Assembly (NCBI GenBank): GCA_029237695.1
Contig: JAQRGA010000117.1
Span: forward strand, 1-64,000
Direction of reading: 5' to 3'
From: Conchocele bisecta
Taxonomy: Eukaryota > Mollusca > Bivalvia > Lucinida > Thyasiridae
Length of the DNA stretch: 64,000 nucleotides
Below are positions 1-10,486 of the stretch, piece by piece. The notes under the pieces were generated by a model. That model did not search any database. It had not been told where the DNA came from and was given only the letters and a program-made list of their open reading frames with translations. Every line of letters begins with the position of its first letter. Position 1 is the stretch's first letter. The position numbers and the translations under genes are program-made.

Positions 1-285
1 GCGTTTGAAACCTTAACGCTGGGTAAATGGCTTATAATTTCTGTTTCCTTTCTCAGATCTGCTTCACATTTCACACACGCATTCCTCCAATGGTCCTCTA
101 CCGCCCTGTGACAAATCCACATTCGTCCCACCCCCGCTAAGCCAGGGTCAAGGTCACAGACTTGGTGCGTTCGAAACCTTAACGTTGGGTAAATGGCTTA
201 TCATTTCTGTTTCCTTGCTCGGATCTGCTTCACATTTCACACACGCATTGCTCCAATGGTCCTCTATTGCCCTGTGATCGTTATC
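1..285. repeat. Tandem satellite monomers (~166 bp, two copies)
   Basis: The phrase GAAACCTTAACG recurs at about position 7 and again at 173, giving a period near 166 bp. Each monomer carries GGTCAAGGTCAC near its end. The sequence resembles the central repeats of the family F and C elements further on (shared TTAACGTTGGGTAAATG and CACATTTCACACACGCATT wording), so this is probably the tail of a Helentron-like element that begins left of the window. No gene is seen. Confidence 0.75.
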
Positions 286-384
286 GTTGTCATAATACCA
301 CATTCTCATGTTTTTGCCGATAAAAGTTGAGCCTACCCCCTTGGTGATTTTTTTTTATATATACATGTATATAGTGTTTTTTTA

Positions 385-417
385 GGTGGTATCATTTTGA
401 CTCTTATATACTACTCA
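385..417. repeat. Isolated copy of a Polinton terminus
   Basis: This short stretch, containing GACTCTTATATACTACT, closely matches the terminus of the Polinton at 41253-56485 (right end 56456-56485), with a few differences in the middle. No Polinton gene is near it, so it is either a solo terminus left after loss of an element, or a small non-autonomous element with related ends. Only about 30 bp match, so the call is tentative. Confidence 0.5.
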
Positions 418-503
418 ATTTGTTAGCGGTTAGCGTGTATTTGATACATATACAGCTAGATACCTGATAAACCATTCTATTTACACTCTGCTTGTCCATG
501 TAG

Positions 504-619
504 GAGCAAACTACCCTCCATATGGGGCTGTCCCGACCAGCTATGATTATGATGCCCCACTCACTGAAGCTGGGGACATAACTGCCAAATATGATGCAAT
601 ACGCCAGGTTATATCTAAG
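504..619 (+). CDS. GLB1: Beta-galactosidase (GH35) exon, copy 1
   Basis: This is an internal exon of a lysosomal-type beta-galactosidase (glycoside hydrolase family 35), which removes terminal beta-galactose from glycoconjugates. Translated with two bases completing a split codon it gives 38 residues, including [14 protein letters not shown] and ending IRQVISK. The SYDYDAP..EAGD block is a GH35 hallmark downstream of the catalytic barrel glutamates. A pyrimidine-containing tract and AG precede it at 502-503, and a GT donor follows at 620. The exon enters in phase 2 and leaves in phase 0, exactly like the paralogous exon at 21984-22105, to which it is about two-thirds identical. The two cannot both be spliced in frame one after the other, so they are mutually exclusive alternatives or parts of two tandem genes. 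Earlier exons must lie left of the window. Confidence 0.85.
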
Positions 620-744
620 GTTAGAGCATTTATCTCATTCATTTAGAGTGCCTTCCCACTTCATTTAGCATTCCTCCTGCATTTAATCACATACCCTCAC
701 CCCCAGATGAACGACTCCGACATGTGGCTCATACTAATGGCCTT

Positions 745-1240
745 GACCAATCAAACTTCTTGATTATGTGTATACTGTAGTCGGGTTGTCTATCCGTCCA
801 TCACTAAACTTAACATCAGAGAAATATGTTATACCTTCTATTTCTGTTAGAGCCTGAATGCGATACATACACTCGGTGTTTGTCGAGTGTATGTGGACTG
901 CTATCGGAATAATGGCATTGACCAAACAAACTTCTTGATTATGTGTATACTGTAGTCGGGTTGTCTATCCGTCCATCACTAAACTTAACATCAGAGAAAT
1001 ATGTTATAACTTCTATTTCTGTTAGAGCCCGAATGCGATACATAGACTCTGTGTTTGTGGACTGCTATCGGAATAATGGCATTGATCAATTAAACTTCTT
1101 GATTATGTGTATACTGTAGTCAGGTTGTCTATCCGTCCATCACTAAACTTAACATCAGAGAAATATGTTATAACTTCTATTTCTGTTAGAGCCCGAATGC
1201 TATACATACACTCGGTGTTTGTGGACTGCTATCGGAATTA
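745..1240. repeat. Tandem repeat, ~165-175 bp x 3
   Basis: Three successive units each contain TGATTATGTGTATACTGTAG (starts near 761, 936 and 1100) followed by the phrase TTAACATCAGAGAAATATG, which is shared with the family F elements. The unit also holds CGATACATACACTCGGTGTT, which recurs near 12900. This looks like an amplified fragment of a family F head joined to a dispersed repeat. No ORF is credible. Confidence 0.75.
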
Positions 1241-2369
1241 TGCCACATAAGTCTTCAAGGACTTCATATAACTGAATGACAAAGACTATAAATATTATAT
1301 ATTTCATAAACGAGTTGCAAAGGGAAATAAGTACAGGACTTTATGACAGAATTACAAAACCATATATCACATTCTTCTATCTTGTCTGAATTCAATCGGA
1401 TTTAGGATATTGAGCCAATGTTTTCTTCCTGATGTATTTATGTACATTTATGTTATTTGCAGCATGTATTACACAATACAGAATTCACACACACATACAC
1501 ACCATTCATACATATCATACATCCATATCACAGATAGAATACAATTTAGTCTATTTATACTTCACTATTGTCACAAGTGAAGTAATGCTCTTTGAAATTG
1601 ATATTTCCAAATGGTAACAATATATATCAAAATAATGTCATTTAATCACGCACAAGTCACAGTTCCATTGAATGTTTGATATATGTTAAATTGTATCCAA
1701 AGTGACACCCTTACTACTATCACCACCGTTAAATGTCCAACATACGTCCACGTCCAAGTCAGGAGTAATTGTACTTCAAAGACTGAAATATAGGTATACC
1801 TCAGCAGTTACCACTATTTAGTTCACTGCTGTCTATCTATACTATCGCTGGCATCCCTATAATGCCGTTCTTCGCGAGAGTCACGTCAGGAAACCTCAAT
1901 AAATATATATCCAACTGTTGATAGGTGATGCATGCAAGTAGACCGCTATCTCTAATATCCGCCACCTTCCGCCACCTCAAATGCCCTCTGAACCACCTGT
2001 CTGCTGAAATTAAAGAACGAGCCCGATATTCCATCTGCCATTTTACTAAACGCCATGCAACGCACAATATTCACAGCGTATACAATACAGAGTACCTATT
2101 TATTAACTAACTAAACATACCTGATCATCTTCCATCAGCATGAAATAATCCAATAAGATTGTATGTATTTCTCCCTCTCTCTCTCTTCTCTCTCTCTGAC
2201 CAAGCTGCCAGATATGCCTATTCACACAAACATCCAACACACACTGTCCTACAAGATTTACCTCACTAAATCAAAATTGGCCATTTAACCCCAGGCCCCT
2301 GTTGTACCTTGTAAGCTAATCCTACAGCACCTATCTCCCATTCTTATTAAATATATACTATTGATGAAT
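1241..2369. repeat. Dispersed repeat, copy 1 (continues at 4057-4150)
   Basis: This segment recurs in direct orientation at about 12870-14215 and, in part, inverted at about 18360-18890. Shared blocks include TGAGCCAATGTTTTCTTCCT and GAGAGTCACGTCAGGAAACC. The match to the 12.9-14.2 kb copy resumes at 4057 after the element at 2370-4056, which shows that element is an insertion. Short ORFs here are not conserved as proteins between copies. There is a CT microsatellite near 2172-2200. Confidence 0.7.
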
Positions 2370-4056
2370 TATGTCTCCCCCATGAAATGGGGAGACATAT
2401 TGTTTTTGGCTTGGTTGTCCGTCTGTCCGTCTGTCCGTCACAAAATTTGTGTCGTGCATATCTCCAAAAGTTTTTGAGTTACAGTCGTGAAACTTTACAG
2501 GAATACTTGTCATCGTGTGAAATTGCGCACCTGGGGTTTTAGATGCGGATTCATCCTGTATTTACGGAGTTATGGCCCTTGACTTAGCGAAAATTGGGGA
2601 TTTTCAACTTGTGTCGCGCGTATCTCCAAATGTATTTCAGTTAGAGTCGTGAAACTTTACAGGAATACTTGTTATCGTGTGAAGTTGTGCACCTGGGGTT
2701 TTAGATGCGGATTTATCCAGTATTCATGGAGTTATGGCCCTTGACTTAGTGAAAAGTGGGGATTTTCAACTTGTGTCATGTGTATCTCCAAATGTATTTC
2801 AATTAGAGTCGTGAAACTTTACAGGAATACCTGTTATCATGTGAAGTTGCGCACCTGGGTTTTTAGATGTGGATTCATCCAGTATTCACGGAGTTATGGC
2901 CCTTGACTTAGTGAAAAGTGGGGATTTTCAACTTGTGTCGTGCATATCTCCAAATGTATTTCAGTTAGAGTCGCGAGACTTTACAGGAATACTGGTCATC
3001 GTGTGAAGTTGCGCACCTGGGGTTTTAGATGCGGATTCATCCTGTATTTACGGAGTTATGGCCCTTGACTTAGCGAAAATTGGGGATTTTCAACTTGTGT
3101 CGCGCGTATCTCCAAATGTATTTCAAGTAGAGTCGTGAAACTTTACAGGAATACTTGTCATCGTGTGAAGTTGCGCACCTGTGATTTTATATGCGGATTC
3201 ATCCAGTATTCACGGAGTTATGGCCCTTGACTTAGTGAAAAGTGGATATTTTCAACTTGTGTCGCGCGTATCTCCAAATGTATTTCAATTAGAGTCGTGA
3301 AACTTTACAGGAATACTTGTCATCATGTGAAGTTGCGCACCTGGGGTTTTAGATGCGGATTCATCCTGTATTTACGGAGTTATGGCCCTTGACTTAGCGA
3401 AAAGTGGGGATTTTCAACTTGTGTCGCGCGTATCTCCAAATGTATTTCAGTTAAAGTCGTGAAACTTTACAGGAATACTGGTCATCATGTGAAGTTGCGC
3501 ACCTGGGGTTTTAGATGCGGATTCATCCAGTATTCGCGGAGTTATGGCCCTTGACTTAGTGAAAAGTGGGGATTTTCAACTTGTGTCGCGCGTATCTCCA
3601 AAAGTATTTCAGTTACAGTCACGAAACTTTACAGGAATACTGGTCATCGTGTGAAGTTGTGCACCTGGGGTTTTATATGCAGATTCATCCTGTATTTACG
3701 GAGTTATGGTCCTTGACTTAGTGAAAAGTGGGGATTTTCAACTTGTGTCGCGCGTATCTCCAAATGTATTTCAGTTAGAGTAGTGAAACTTTACAGGAAT
3801 ACTGGTCATCATGTGAAGTTGCGCACCTGGGGTTTTAGATGTGGATTCATCCTGTATTCACGGAGTTATGGCCCTTGACTTAGTGAAAAGTGGAGATATT
3901 CAACTTGTGTCGCGCGTATCGTCAAAAGTATGCAGAAAATACAAGGTAGCTACATATATGCTGTTGCTGCCTTAAATTCTACTTTTCCAAGTCCTGATAA
4001 CATGCAGTAGTGGTATTGGGGAGACATATGTTTTTGTCTGAAAAACAATCTTCTAG
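2370..4056 (+). mobile_element. Helentron-like non-autonomous element (family 1)
   Basis: The left end is a perfect hairpin, ATGTCTCCCC ... GGGGAGACAT (2371-2398). The right end repeats GGGGAGACATATG, then a hairpin TGTTTTT(GTCTG)AAAAACA, then ATCTT and a terminal CTAG at 4053-4056. The interior is a satellite of about nine ~162-bp monomers marked by ACTTTACAGGAATAC and GGAGTTATGGCCCTTGACTT. The paralogous segment near 14170 reads GAATTATAATTCTTACC without the element, so it inserted between T residues with no target duplication. A 3' hairpin plus CTAG and T-T insertion are the hallmarks of Helitrons, and central repeats are typical of Helentron-associated elements. No protein is encoded. Confidence 0.8.
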
Positions 4057-4374
4057 TTATAATTCTTACCAGCCTAGACTGCTATATACATTTGTATTTC
4101 TCTGTGACATAACTCCCCTCCAACGGACAAAGGTGTACCACACTTTTGTTTCACTCACAGAGAATCTACAATACCCTTGTCTCGTACTACACTATACAAA
4201 CATAGTTTCCCTAGCTATTTCTGTGCTAGCTCTAGTCAACTTCGATACGACTGAGATAGTCTGCCCCCACATTGCTTTCACCCGTGATTGTTTCTATGGT
4301 GAACCTAAATGGCTGCAGCAGGAGAGACCAACGCATCAGCCTACTGTTGGCCAGTCTAGCTGTTTTCAGGTACC

Positions 4375-5428
4375 TCAAAGGGTGAACTGTTTATCGTACA
4401 AATAACTCTGAAATTTATGAATGCCCCAAACAATTGCCAAGCACTCTCTTTCAACTACAGCAAACTTACGTTCAGTCTGTGTCGGCTTCCTACTTGCATA
4501 GGCTACAGGATGAAGGATATTGTCATCACTCTTCCTGGGTTGAAGAAGGACTGCTCCTACACCTATGTCTGAAGCATCTGTTTGCAATACGAACCTTCGC
4601 TACGGCTGCTTTTAGCTTTCTAAATGCATCTTCCTCCTTGTCATACCACACTATCTTATTTGCATTACCTTTCCTTGTCAGGTCTGTTAGTGGCACAACT
4701 ATGGCTGAAAAATCTGGAATGAACTTTTGATAAATTCCTGCCAATCCCAGAAATGCACGTACCTGTTTCTTTATCGTGGGATGTGGAGCATTCACTATCG
4801 CATGAACCACCTTGTCGGGTAGCATGCACACTCCATTTCGTCCTACTCTGTGTCCCAGACATTTAATGTCTCCTGCCTCAATTATGCACTTGGTTGGTCT
4901 CGCGGTTAGTTTGTGGTGTCTAAGTCTAGTACATAATTCTCTCAGCGTATCTATGTGTTCACCCCATGTGTTTGAAAATATCATGATGTCATCAATGAAG
5001 TTGTCTACATCGTGTAAATTATATAGCAACTTGTGACGTTGGCCCATGGAGAACACGGCTGGTGCTGTTACCACTCCAAAACACATGACGATGAATTGAT
5101 ACAAACCTCTTGGTGTGGTGAAGGCCGTCTTCTCCTTCGATTCAGCTTGTAATGTAATATTGCTTACCTGCCTGGCCCATTCTAGCAAAGATAGTTTTGG
5201 CATCGGTTCAGAGTCAAACACCGTTACCCTGTTCACTGCTCTCAAATCGACACATGTTCTAATTACTCCATCTTTCTTGTTTACCAGAATCAACGGAGAA
5301 GCATCTGGAGACTCCGAATGTTCAATCACTCCCAACTGTTCCATCTGTTTGACTTCTGACTCCATCTGCTCTCTAAGATGATATGGATATCCTCTAGTGC
5401 TACAGACTGGCTCTGGTGTTTCTAGCAT
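4375..5428 (-). pseudogene. Gypsy-type reverse transcriptase and RNase H (broken)
   Basis: The first 300-residue ORF has the gypsy reverse transcriptase landmarks: the N-terminal segment with MEQLGVIEHSESPDASPLIL, then VNKKDGVIRTCVDLRAVN, then FIDDIMIFS as the YxDD-type active site, and the thumb/connection text FLGLAGIYQKFIPDFS. A frameshift near 4560-4590 leads into the RNase H start, QTDASDIGVGAVLLQ, whose aspartate is the first catalytic residue, followed by ERECLAIVWGI. Between motifs A and B the palm is shortened (LLEWARQVSNITLQAESK then TAFTTPRGLYQF), so a block around the first catalytic aspartate appears lost. It would have copied element RNA into DNA. It is not functional now. Confidence 0.85.
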
Positions 5429-6603
5429 GATCTCCTTCTCAAGTTAATCTGTTCTACCTGGCCTATCTGTCAATACATCCCTAAAATCACTCAATAGCGC
5501 ATGTACCTGCTGTTCCTTCTCTTGGTCAATGTCTTTTGATACAACTACATCTCTAAAAGATTCATTCTCTACCAATGGAAACTGTAATGGTCCTATTTCT
5601 TCCTGCCTCTGTTCTATATTTACTCTTACCCCTTCTTGTAAATCTTTCTCTGCAAACTATCTACAAACTCTACAAACTCAGCTGCCCACGCCTGCATTTC
5701 TTTCTCCTCATCTGTACTTACCATTTCAACTGCTCCTGCTATTACTGGTTATTGGTCTTTCGTTGAATACCTTCAACATATTTGCATCAAATTTTTTTCT
5801 CCTTTCCATTCATGTTTACAATGTAATCCATCTCATTCCATAACTGTTTCACTGGGAATGGTCCTTTCCACTTCATCAGTAATTTGTTGTTGTTAGTAGG
5901 TAACAATATCAAGACCTGCTGACTAACTTTGAACTTTCTATCTTTGGCCATACTGTCAAAATACCTTTTGTAGCACTTAGCAGCATCTCGTATGTTATTC
6001 TGAGCTAACTGACAAGTGTCTTCCAACCTTTGTTTCAAGTCTATCACATACTGGTAAGTTGTATGAACCTCACTATCCTCTGATCATTTTGACCACAGCT
6101 CTCTTAATACTGTCATTGGTCCACGAACAGTCCTACCATATAGCAACTCAAATGGTGAGAACCCAATACTCTCCTGTGGCATGTCTCTGTACGCAAACAA
6201 CACTGCCCCTATATACTTATCCCAATCCTTTGGCCACTCTGCACTCATCTTATGTAGCATACTCTTCAGTGTCCCGTTAAATTTCTCTACTAGACCTTTG
6301 CACTGCGGGTGATAAGGAGTTGTTGTAACCGATTGAATGGATACTAATCTAATTTACCTCTTTCATCATACCTCCTGTGAACTGTGAACCTGTGTATGAT
6401 AGAACCTCATGAGGAACACCTACTTGACTGATCATATCTACCATTGCCTCTGCAACCCTCTCTGTTTCTGTAGTAGGTAGTGCTACCACCTCTGGATATC
6501 TTGTTGCATAACTGACCAAACGATTACCTTTCTCTGATGCTGGGAAGATGGGTACTATGATATATACTGCCACTCGCTTGAAGGGAGTGTTCATGAGTGG
6601 CAT
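5429..6603 (-). pseudogene. Retrotransposon integrase and integrase-RT linker (broken)
   Basis: The ORF at 6349-6603 resembles the integrase catalytic core: SYATRYPEVVALPTT and then VGVPHEVLSYTGSQFTGG, where the usual aspartate of the second catalytic position reads Y-T-G. The region near 6060-6350 continues the core with stops. The ORF at 5787-6047 is the integrase C-terminus, with LLPTNNNKLLMKWKGPF, a GPY/F-type module. After it, 5429-5786 reads in broken frames into a segment resembling the usual approach to a gypsy reverse transcriptase (LLSDFRDVLTDRPGRT). That continuity supports integrase being genuinely upstream of reverse transcriptase. Confidence 0.75.
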
Positions 6604-7220
6604 CCTGCCTAGCTTTACCTTAGCAACTCTTCCCTTCGGTACTGTTAACTGACACGGCTTAAACGACTGACAGAACCTTCTAATGTCAGTTTTACACCCT
6701 GGCTAATAAAACTGATTATCCTATGATTATCATGATTATGATCCTATCAGTGGTCTTAAGTGTTCCCAAGTGACCCGCTATCATTATCTCATGACCCAAT
6801 TTCATTACCCCAGTCCAAGTGTCTTTGGCATTACAAGCTGATAGTGTTTCTGCCCATCTCTACATTGTAAACGCCAATATAATGTGCCTTCTATATATGT
6901 CCAACTGGTTTCACCTGATCTTGTTTGTTTCACAATTTTATTTTTTTCCGTTCTCTCTACATTTGTCTATCGTTTTAGCCTTACCTTGTAACTCTCTCAT
7001 CTCTTCTGGACTTTTGTTCAGACCTACAATCTCGTACTTTCAACTGGGGATATTCCTTCTGCGCCTTATCGTACTGTCCTCTAGTAACTACAGCCTGTGT
7101 TACTGCTTCCAATTCATGGATATCTACCTTCTCACCTATTTCTGGAACTCTACTTGCTGTGGTCTCTACGGCAGTAAGGACTTTACCCACTATCAAGTCG
7201 CAAAGATGACTTTCCATGAC
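6604..7220 (-). other. Degraded retrotransposon pol spacer
   Basis: The region lies between the protease-like ORF and the integrase of the minus-strand retrotransposon. Its minus-strand reading contains a charged segment (6981-7217: ETTASRVPEIGEKVDIHELE) and stops. It may hold the remains of the integrase zinc-binding N-terminus, since a Cys-rich phrase near 6690 is visible, but I cannot assign it firmly. Confidence 0.4.
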
Positions 7221-7508
7221 TCAAGCCTCCACTGTGCCCTGTAAGTATGGTGTATCTATGTGAATTCCAGCAACTGGAATCGCAATACTTTGCCCATTTA
7301 TCATTCTACATTCCACCTTCTTGTTTAACATCTGATCTTTGTAGACTACTGGTAGTTCCTGTTTCACTACAATGCCATAACAACCCGAATCTGACAACAC
7401 ATTCACTAATCTCCAATTGACCAATCCAGGCTTAATCACTAGACCTCCCATAGTTCGGCCACTAGCTATCCCTCCTAAGATGCATCGAGCGAAGATACAT
7501 GCTCCCAT
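7221..7508 (-). pseudogene. Retroviral-type aspartic protease fragment
   Basis: A 95-residue ORF contains VNVLSDSGCYGIVVKQEL, matching the D-S/T-G active-site loop of retropepsins (here DSG) followed by the usual hydrophobic strand. It follows directly from the zinc-knuckle part of gag, as expected for a gag-pro boundary, and precedes pol. In the intact element it would dimerise and cut the Gag-Pol polyprotein. No stop lies within this ORF, but the flanking genes are broken. Confidence 0.7.
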
Positions 7509-8400
7509 TACACCACCTCGACTTACTCTTCGACTATTGTCCTCAGACTGACCTATGTCTCGCTGTGATCCATTTTCCCATCCACGACCTCGTGACGTTG
7601 GCCCATTACCTCTTCCCCAACCTCTTACCGGTGGTGCAAAACCATTCCCACGATCTCTTGAAGGTGTTTCGAAATTATCGAATGACTAGTAATACTCACC
7701 TACTTCTCGACCCATGGCTGAGGCACCTCTGTGTCATCCTGGACAATATTGTGCAATGTGACCGTTACGTCCACATGCAAAGCATAATATGTCACCCGGC
7801 CTACCTGTATTCCGGTTTGTCTGTGATGTCCGACTATCTCGATTTGTACTTACCCTTTGATTATCATGACCCTGTGATCCTCTTGACACAACGTTGAAAG
7901 CCCCACCTCTGTTATCAGCACATCAGTCCGCCTGTCTCGTCATGTCACCAAAACTTTGTTTTTCACGTTCTTTCAGAAAAGTTGCCAACTCCTTACCACA
8001 TGTTTGTAGGAATTGATCCCGTAACAAGAAATCCTGTAATTTGTCAAAACTCTGCTCTACTTTACCCAAGTCTAACCATTTAGTATGGTAGCTCTTCAAC
8101 CTCTCACCAAACTGCTCAAAAGTCTCCCCTCCCTCTGGTTTACTTTATTTTACCTTCTTCCATAATGCTTCCTCGGTCACCTCAAACCTTTTCAGTAAGG
8201 CTGCTGTTAAACTGTCATAACTTAGAGACTGTTCTGAGGTAAGCCTGGTGTACACCTCAAGTGCCATACCTTTTAGTAATGAACTCAGTTGTATTCCCCA
8301 TATATCTCTGTTCCACTCCATAGTTTTCTATAGACAACTGCAACTCTATCTTTTCTTTTTCTAATACTCGATCACGTTCTTCATTTTCTGCTGTTCTATC
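7509..8400 (-). pseudogene. Gag C-terminal half with CCHC zinc knuckle (copy A)
   Basis: In broken minus-strand frames this encodes a capsid-like helical part (FEQFGERLKSYHTKWLDLG, then DQFLQTCGKELATFLKERE) and a CCHC knuckle, CFACGRNGHIAQYC, near 7750-7800. The helical part resembles the SCAN-type gag fold attributed to Gmr1-like elements. This is a recollection of family features and not a database match. A nearly identical copy of the 3' part lies at 10487-11060. The upstream end is cut by the family A insertion at 8405. Confidence 0.75.
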
Positions 8401-8404
8401 TATT

Positions 8405-9932
8405 TTTAGCTCGACTATTCGAAGAATAAGTAGAGCTTATGTTGTCACTCCGGCGTCGGCGTCGGCGTCACGCCTTGGTTAAGGTTTTTAGTCAACCTTG
8501 TATATGGAATACTACTGGCCCTACACCCACCATACTTGCACAACTTCATCTCCTAGTGATGTACATCAATAACCCCTGATCTATATTTGACCTTGACCTA
8601 CATTTCCTCTTGAATTTCTTAGTTAATTCCCCTTGGTTAAGGTTTTTAGTCAACCTTGGTTAAGGTTTTTAGTCAAGCTTGTACATGGAATACTATTGTG
8701 CATACAGACACCATACTTGGACAACCTTTTCTCATAGGGATGTACATCAATAACCCCTGATCTACATTTGACCTTGACCTACATTTCCTCTTGAATTACT
8801 TAGTTAATTCCCCTTGGTTAAGGTTTATAGTCAAGCTTGTATATGGAATACTCCTGGCCCTACACCCACCATACTTGAACAACTTCATCTCCTAGTGATA
8901 TACATCAACAACCCCTGACCTATATTTGACCTTGACCTACATTTAACCTTGAATTACATACTTAATTCCCATTGGTTAAGGTTTTTAGTCAACCTTGGTT
9001 AAGGTTTTTAGTCAAGCTTGTACATTGAATACTAGTGTGCATACAGATACCATACTTGGACAACCTTTTCTCATAGGGATGTACATCAATAACCCCTGAT
9101 CTATATTTGACCTTGACCTACATTTCCTCTTCAATTACTTAGTTAATTCCCCTTGGTTAAGGTTTTTAGTCAAGCTTGTATATGGAATATTCCTTGCCCT
9201 ACACCCACCATACTTGGACAACTTCATCTCCGAGTGATGTACATCAACAACCACTGACCTATATGTGACCTTCACCTACATTTAACCTTCAATTACTTAG
9301 TTAATTCCCCATGGTTAAGGTTTTTAGTCAACCTTGGTTAAGGTTTTTAGTCAAGCTTGTACATGGAATACTATTCTGCATACAGACACCATACTTGGAC
9401 AACCTTTTCTCATAGCGATGTACATCAATAACCCCTGATCTATATTTGACTTTCACCTACATTTCCTCTTGAATTACTTACTTAATTCCCCTTGGTTAAG
9501 GTTTTTAGTCAAGCTTGTAGATGCAATACTCCTGGCCGTACACCAACCATACTTGGACAACTTCATCTCCTAGTGATGTACATCAATAATCCCTGACCTA
9601 TATTTGACCTTGACCTACTTTTATCCTTGGATTACTTTCTTATTTCCCCTTGGTTAAGGTTTCTAGTCAAGCTTGTATATGGAATATTCCTGGGCCTACA
9701 GCAACTATACTTGGAAAACTTCATCTCCTAGTGATGTACATCAATAACCCCTGACCTATATCTGACATTGGCCTACATTTAACCTTGAATTACTTACTTA
9801 ATTTCCCTTCGTTAAGGTTTTTAGTCAACCTTGGTTAAGGTTTTTATGCAGGCCGCGGCCACCTTGTTTGTCAAGCTATGTGTACATCGACAACCCTCGT
9901 CGTCGAGCTATGCTGTTCTCCTACAGCTCTTG
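8405..9932 (+). mobile_element. Helentron-like element, family A, copy 1
   Basis: It begins TTTAGCTCGACTATTCGAAG and ends with a hairpin GCTGT(TCTCCT)ACAGC followed by TCTTG. The interior is a tandem array of ~165-bp units containing TTGGTTAAGGTTTTTAGTCA and TTTGACCTTGACCTAC. It splits the retrotransposon gag: the second gag copy near 11080-11110 reads across the same site without it (CTAATTTTTCTAACTC). Comparison of the two shows insertion into a run of T with no target duplication. Near the right end there is GGCCGCGGCC. Confidence 0.8.
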
Positions 9933-10379
9933 TTTCTAACTCTAGTTTCTCCTTGGCTGATTGCATATGTGCCTCATTGTCAGCTTTATCCTGTTCTAGC
10001 TTACCTAATCTCTCTAACTATTTTGCTTCTCTACACTCTTTGTCTATCTCAAACTGTGCTAGTTTAACAACCCTCTCAGCTTCTACTGCAGCTAATCATA
10101 CCCTCTCGTCTGCTTCTAACCTTAACTTTTCCTCGTCTAACTTAGCTACTCTCTCCTCCTTCTATACCTGTAACTGAGCTAAATTTAAGCTACTCTCTCC
10201 TCCTTCTCTGCCTGTAACTGAGCTAAATTTAACATTTCTTCTACTTCCCTTGCCTCTTTCTCTGCTTCTCTTGTCTCAAATCTAATATGCCTCTCTCTAA
10301 CCTGTTCCTCTTTATTTAAATGTGGTGTAAAGAAAAAGTTGTGGTATGCTGTTTCACCGTGACGTGTGATCAGTGACAC
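9933..10379 (-). pseudogene. Gag N-terminal coiled-coil segment (copy A)
   Basis: The minus-strand reading from 10379 begins MSLITRHGETAYHN and moves into a highly charged helix with RFETREAEKEAREVEEMLN and QAEKEERVA, followed by stops. The same charged segment is present in the second gag copy at 11281-11616. It is interrupted downstream by the family A element. It is probably the N-terminal coiled coil of Gag. Confidence 0.65.
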
Positions 10380-10426
10380 CGGATATCAGTCCAGTGGTGT
10401 ACATGTCCACATGTAACCCGCTAATT

Positions 10427-10486
10427 ATGCCCCCGCAACGAGTTGTGGGGGGGGGGTATACTGGAGTCAGGTTGTCCGTCCGATGC
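10427..10486 (+). mobile_element. Family F element, 5' head only
   Basis: The head CCCCCGCAACGAGTTGTGGG, a hairpin, is followed by GTATACTGGAGTCAGGTTG and GTCCGTCCG and then switches abruptly to gag sequence at about 10483. The preceding sequence CCACATGTAACCCGCTAATT is also found before the full family F copy at 11683, so this fragment and the gag copy beside it arose by duplication of a segment that already contained the insertion. Confidence 0.7.

Larger units (their letters stand above)
4375..10379 (-). mobile_element. Degraded Ty3/gypsy retrotransposon, Gmr1-type gene order
   Basis: Reading the minus strand from 10379 down, the order is gag (coiled coil, capsid-like part, zinc knuckle), protease, integrase, reverse transcriptase, RNase H. 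Ty3/gypsy elements normally have integrase last. Integrase upstream of a gypsy-type reverse transcriptase is the arrangement known from Gmr1-like elements. All genes carry stops and frameshifts, the gag part is interrupted by a family A element at 8405-9932, and I could not find LTRs. The element is therefore a fossil. The order could in principle come from rearrangement, but the linker between integrase and reverse transcriptase looks continuous. Confidence 0.75.

Noticed and set aside
7499..7897. + strand ORF opposite gag, with a near-identical partner at 10373-10900
   Set aside because: It is antisense to the zinc-knuckle gag segment. Its conservation between copies only reflects the duplication.
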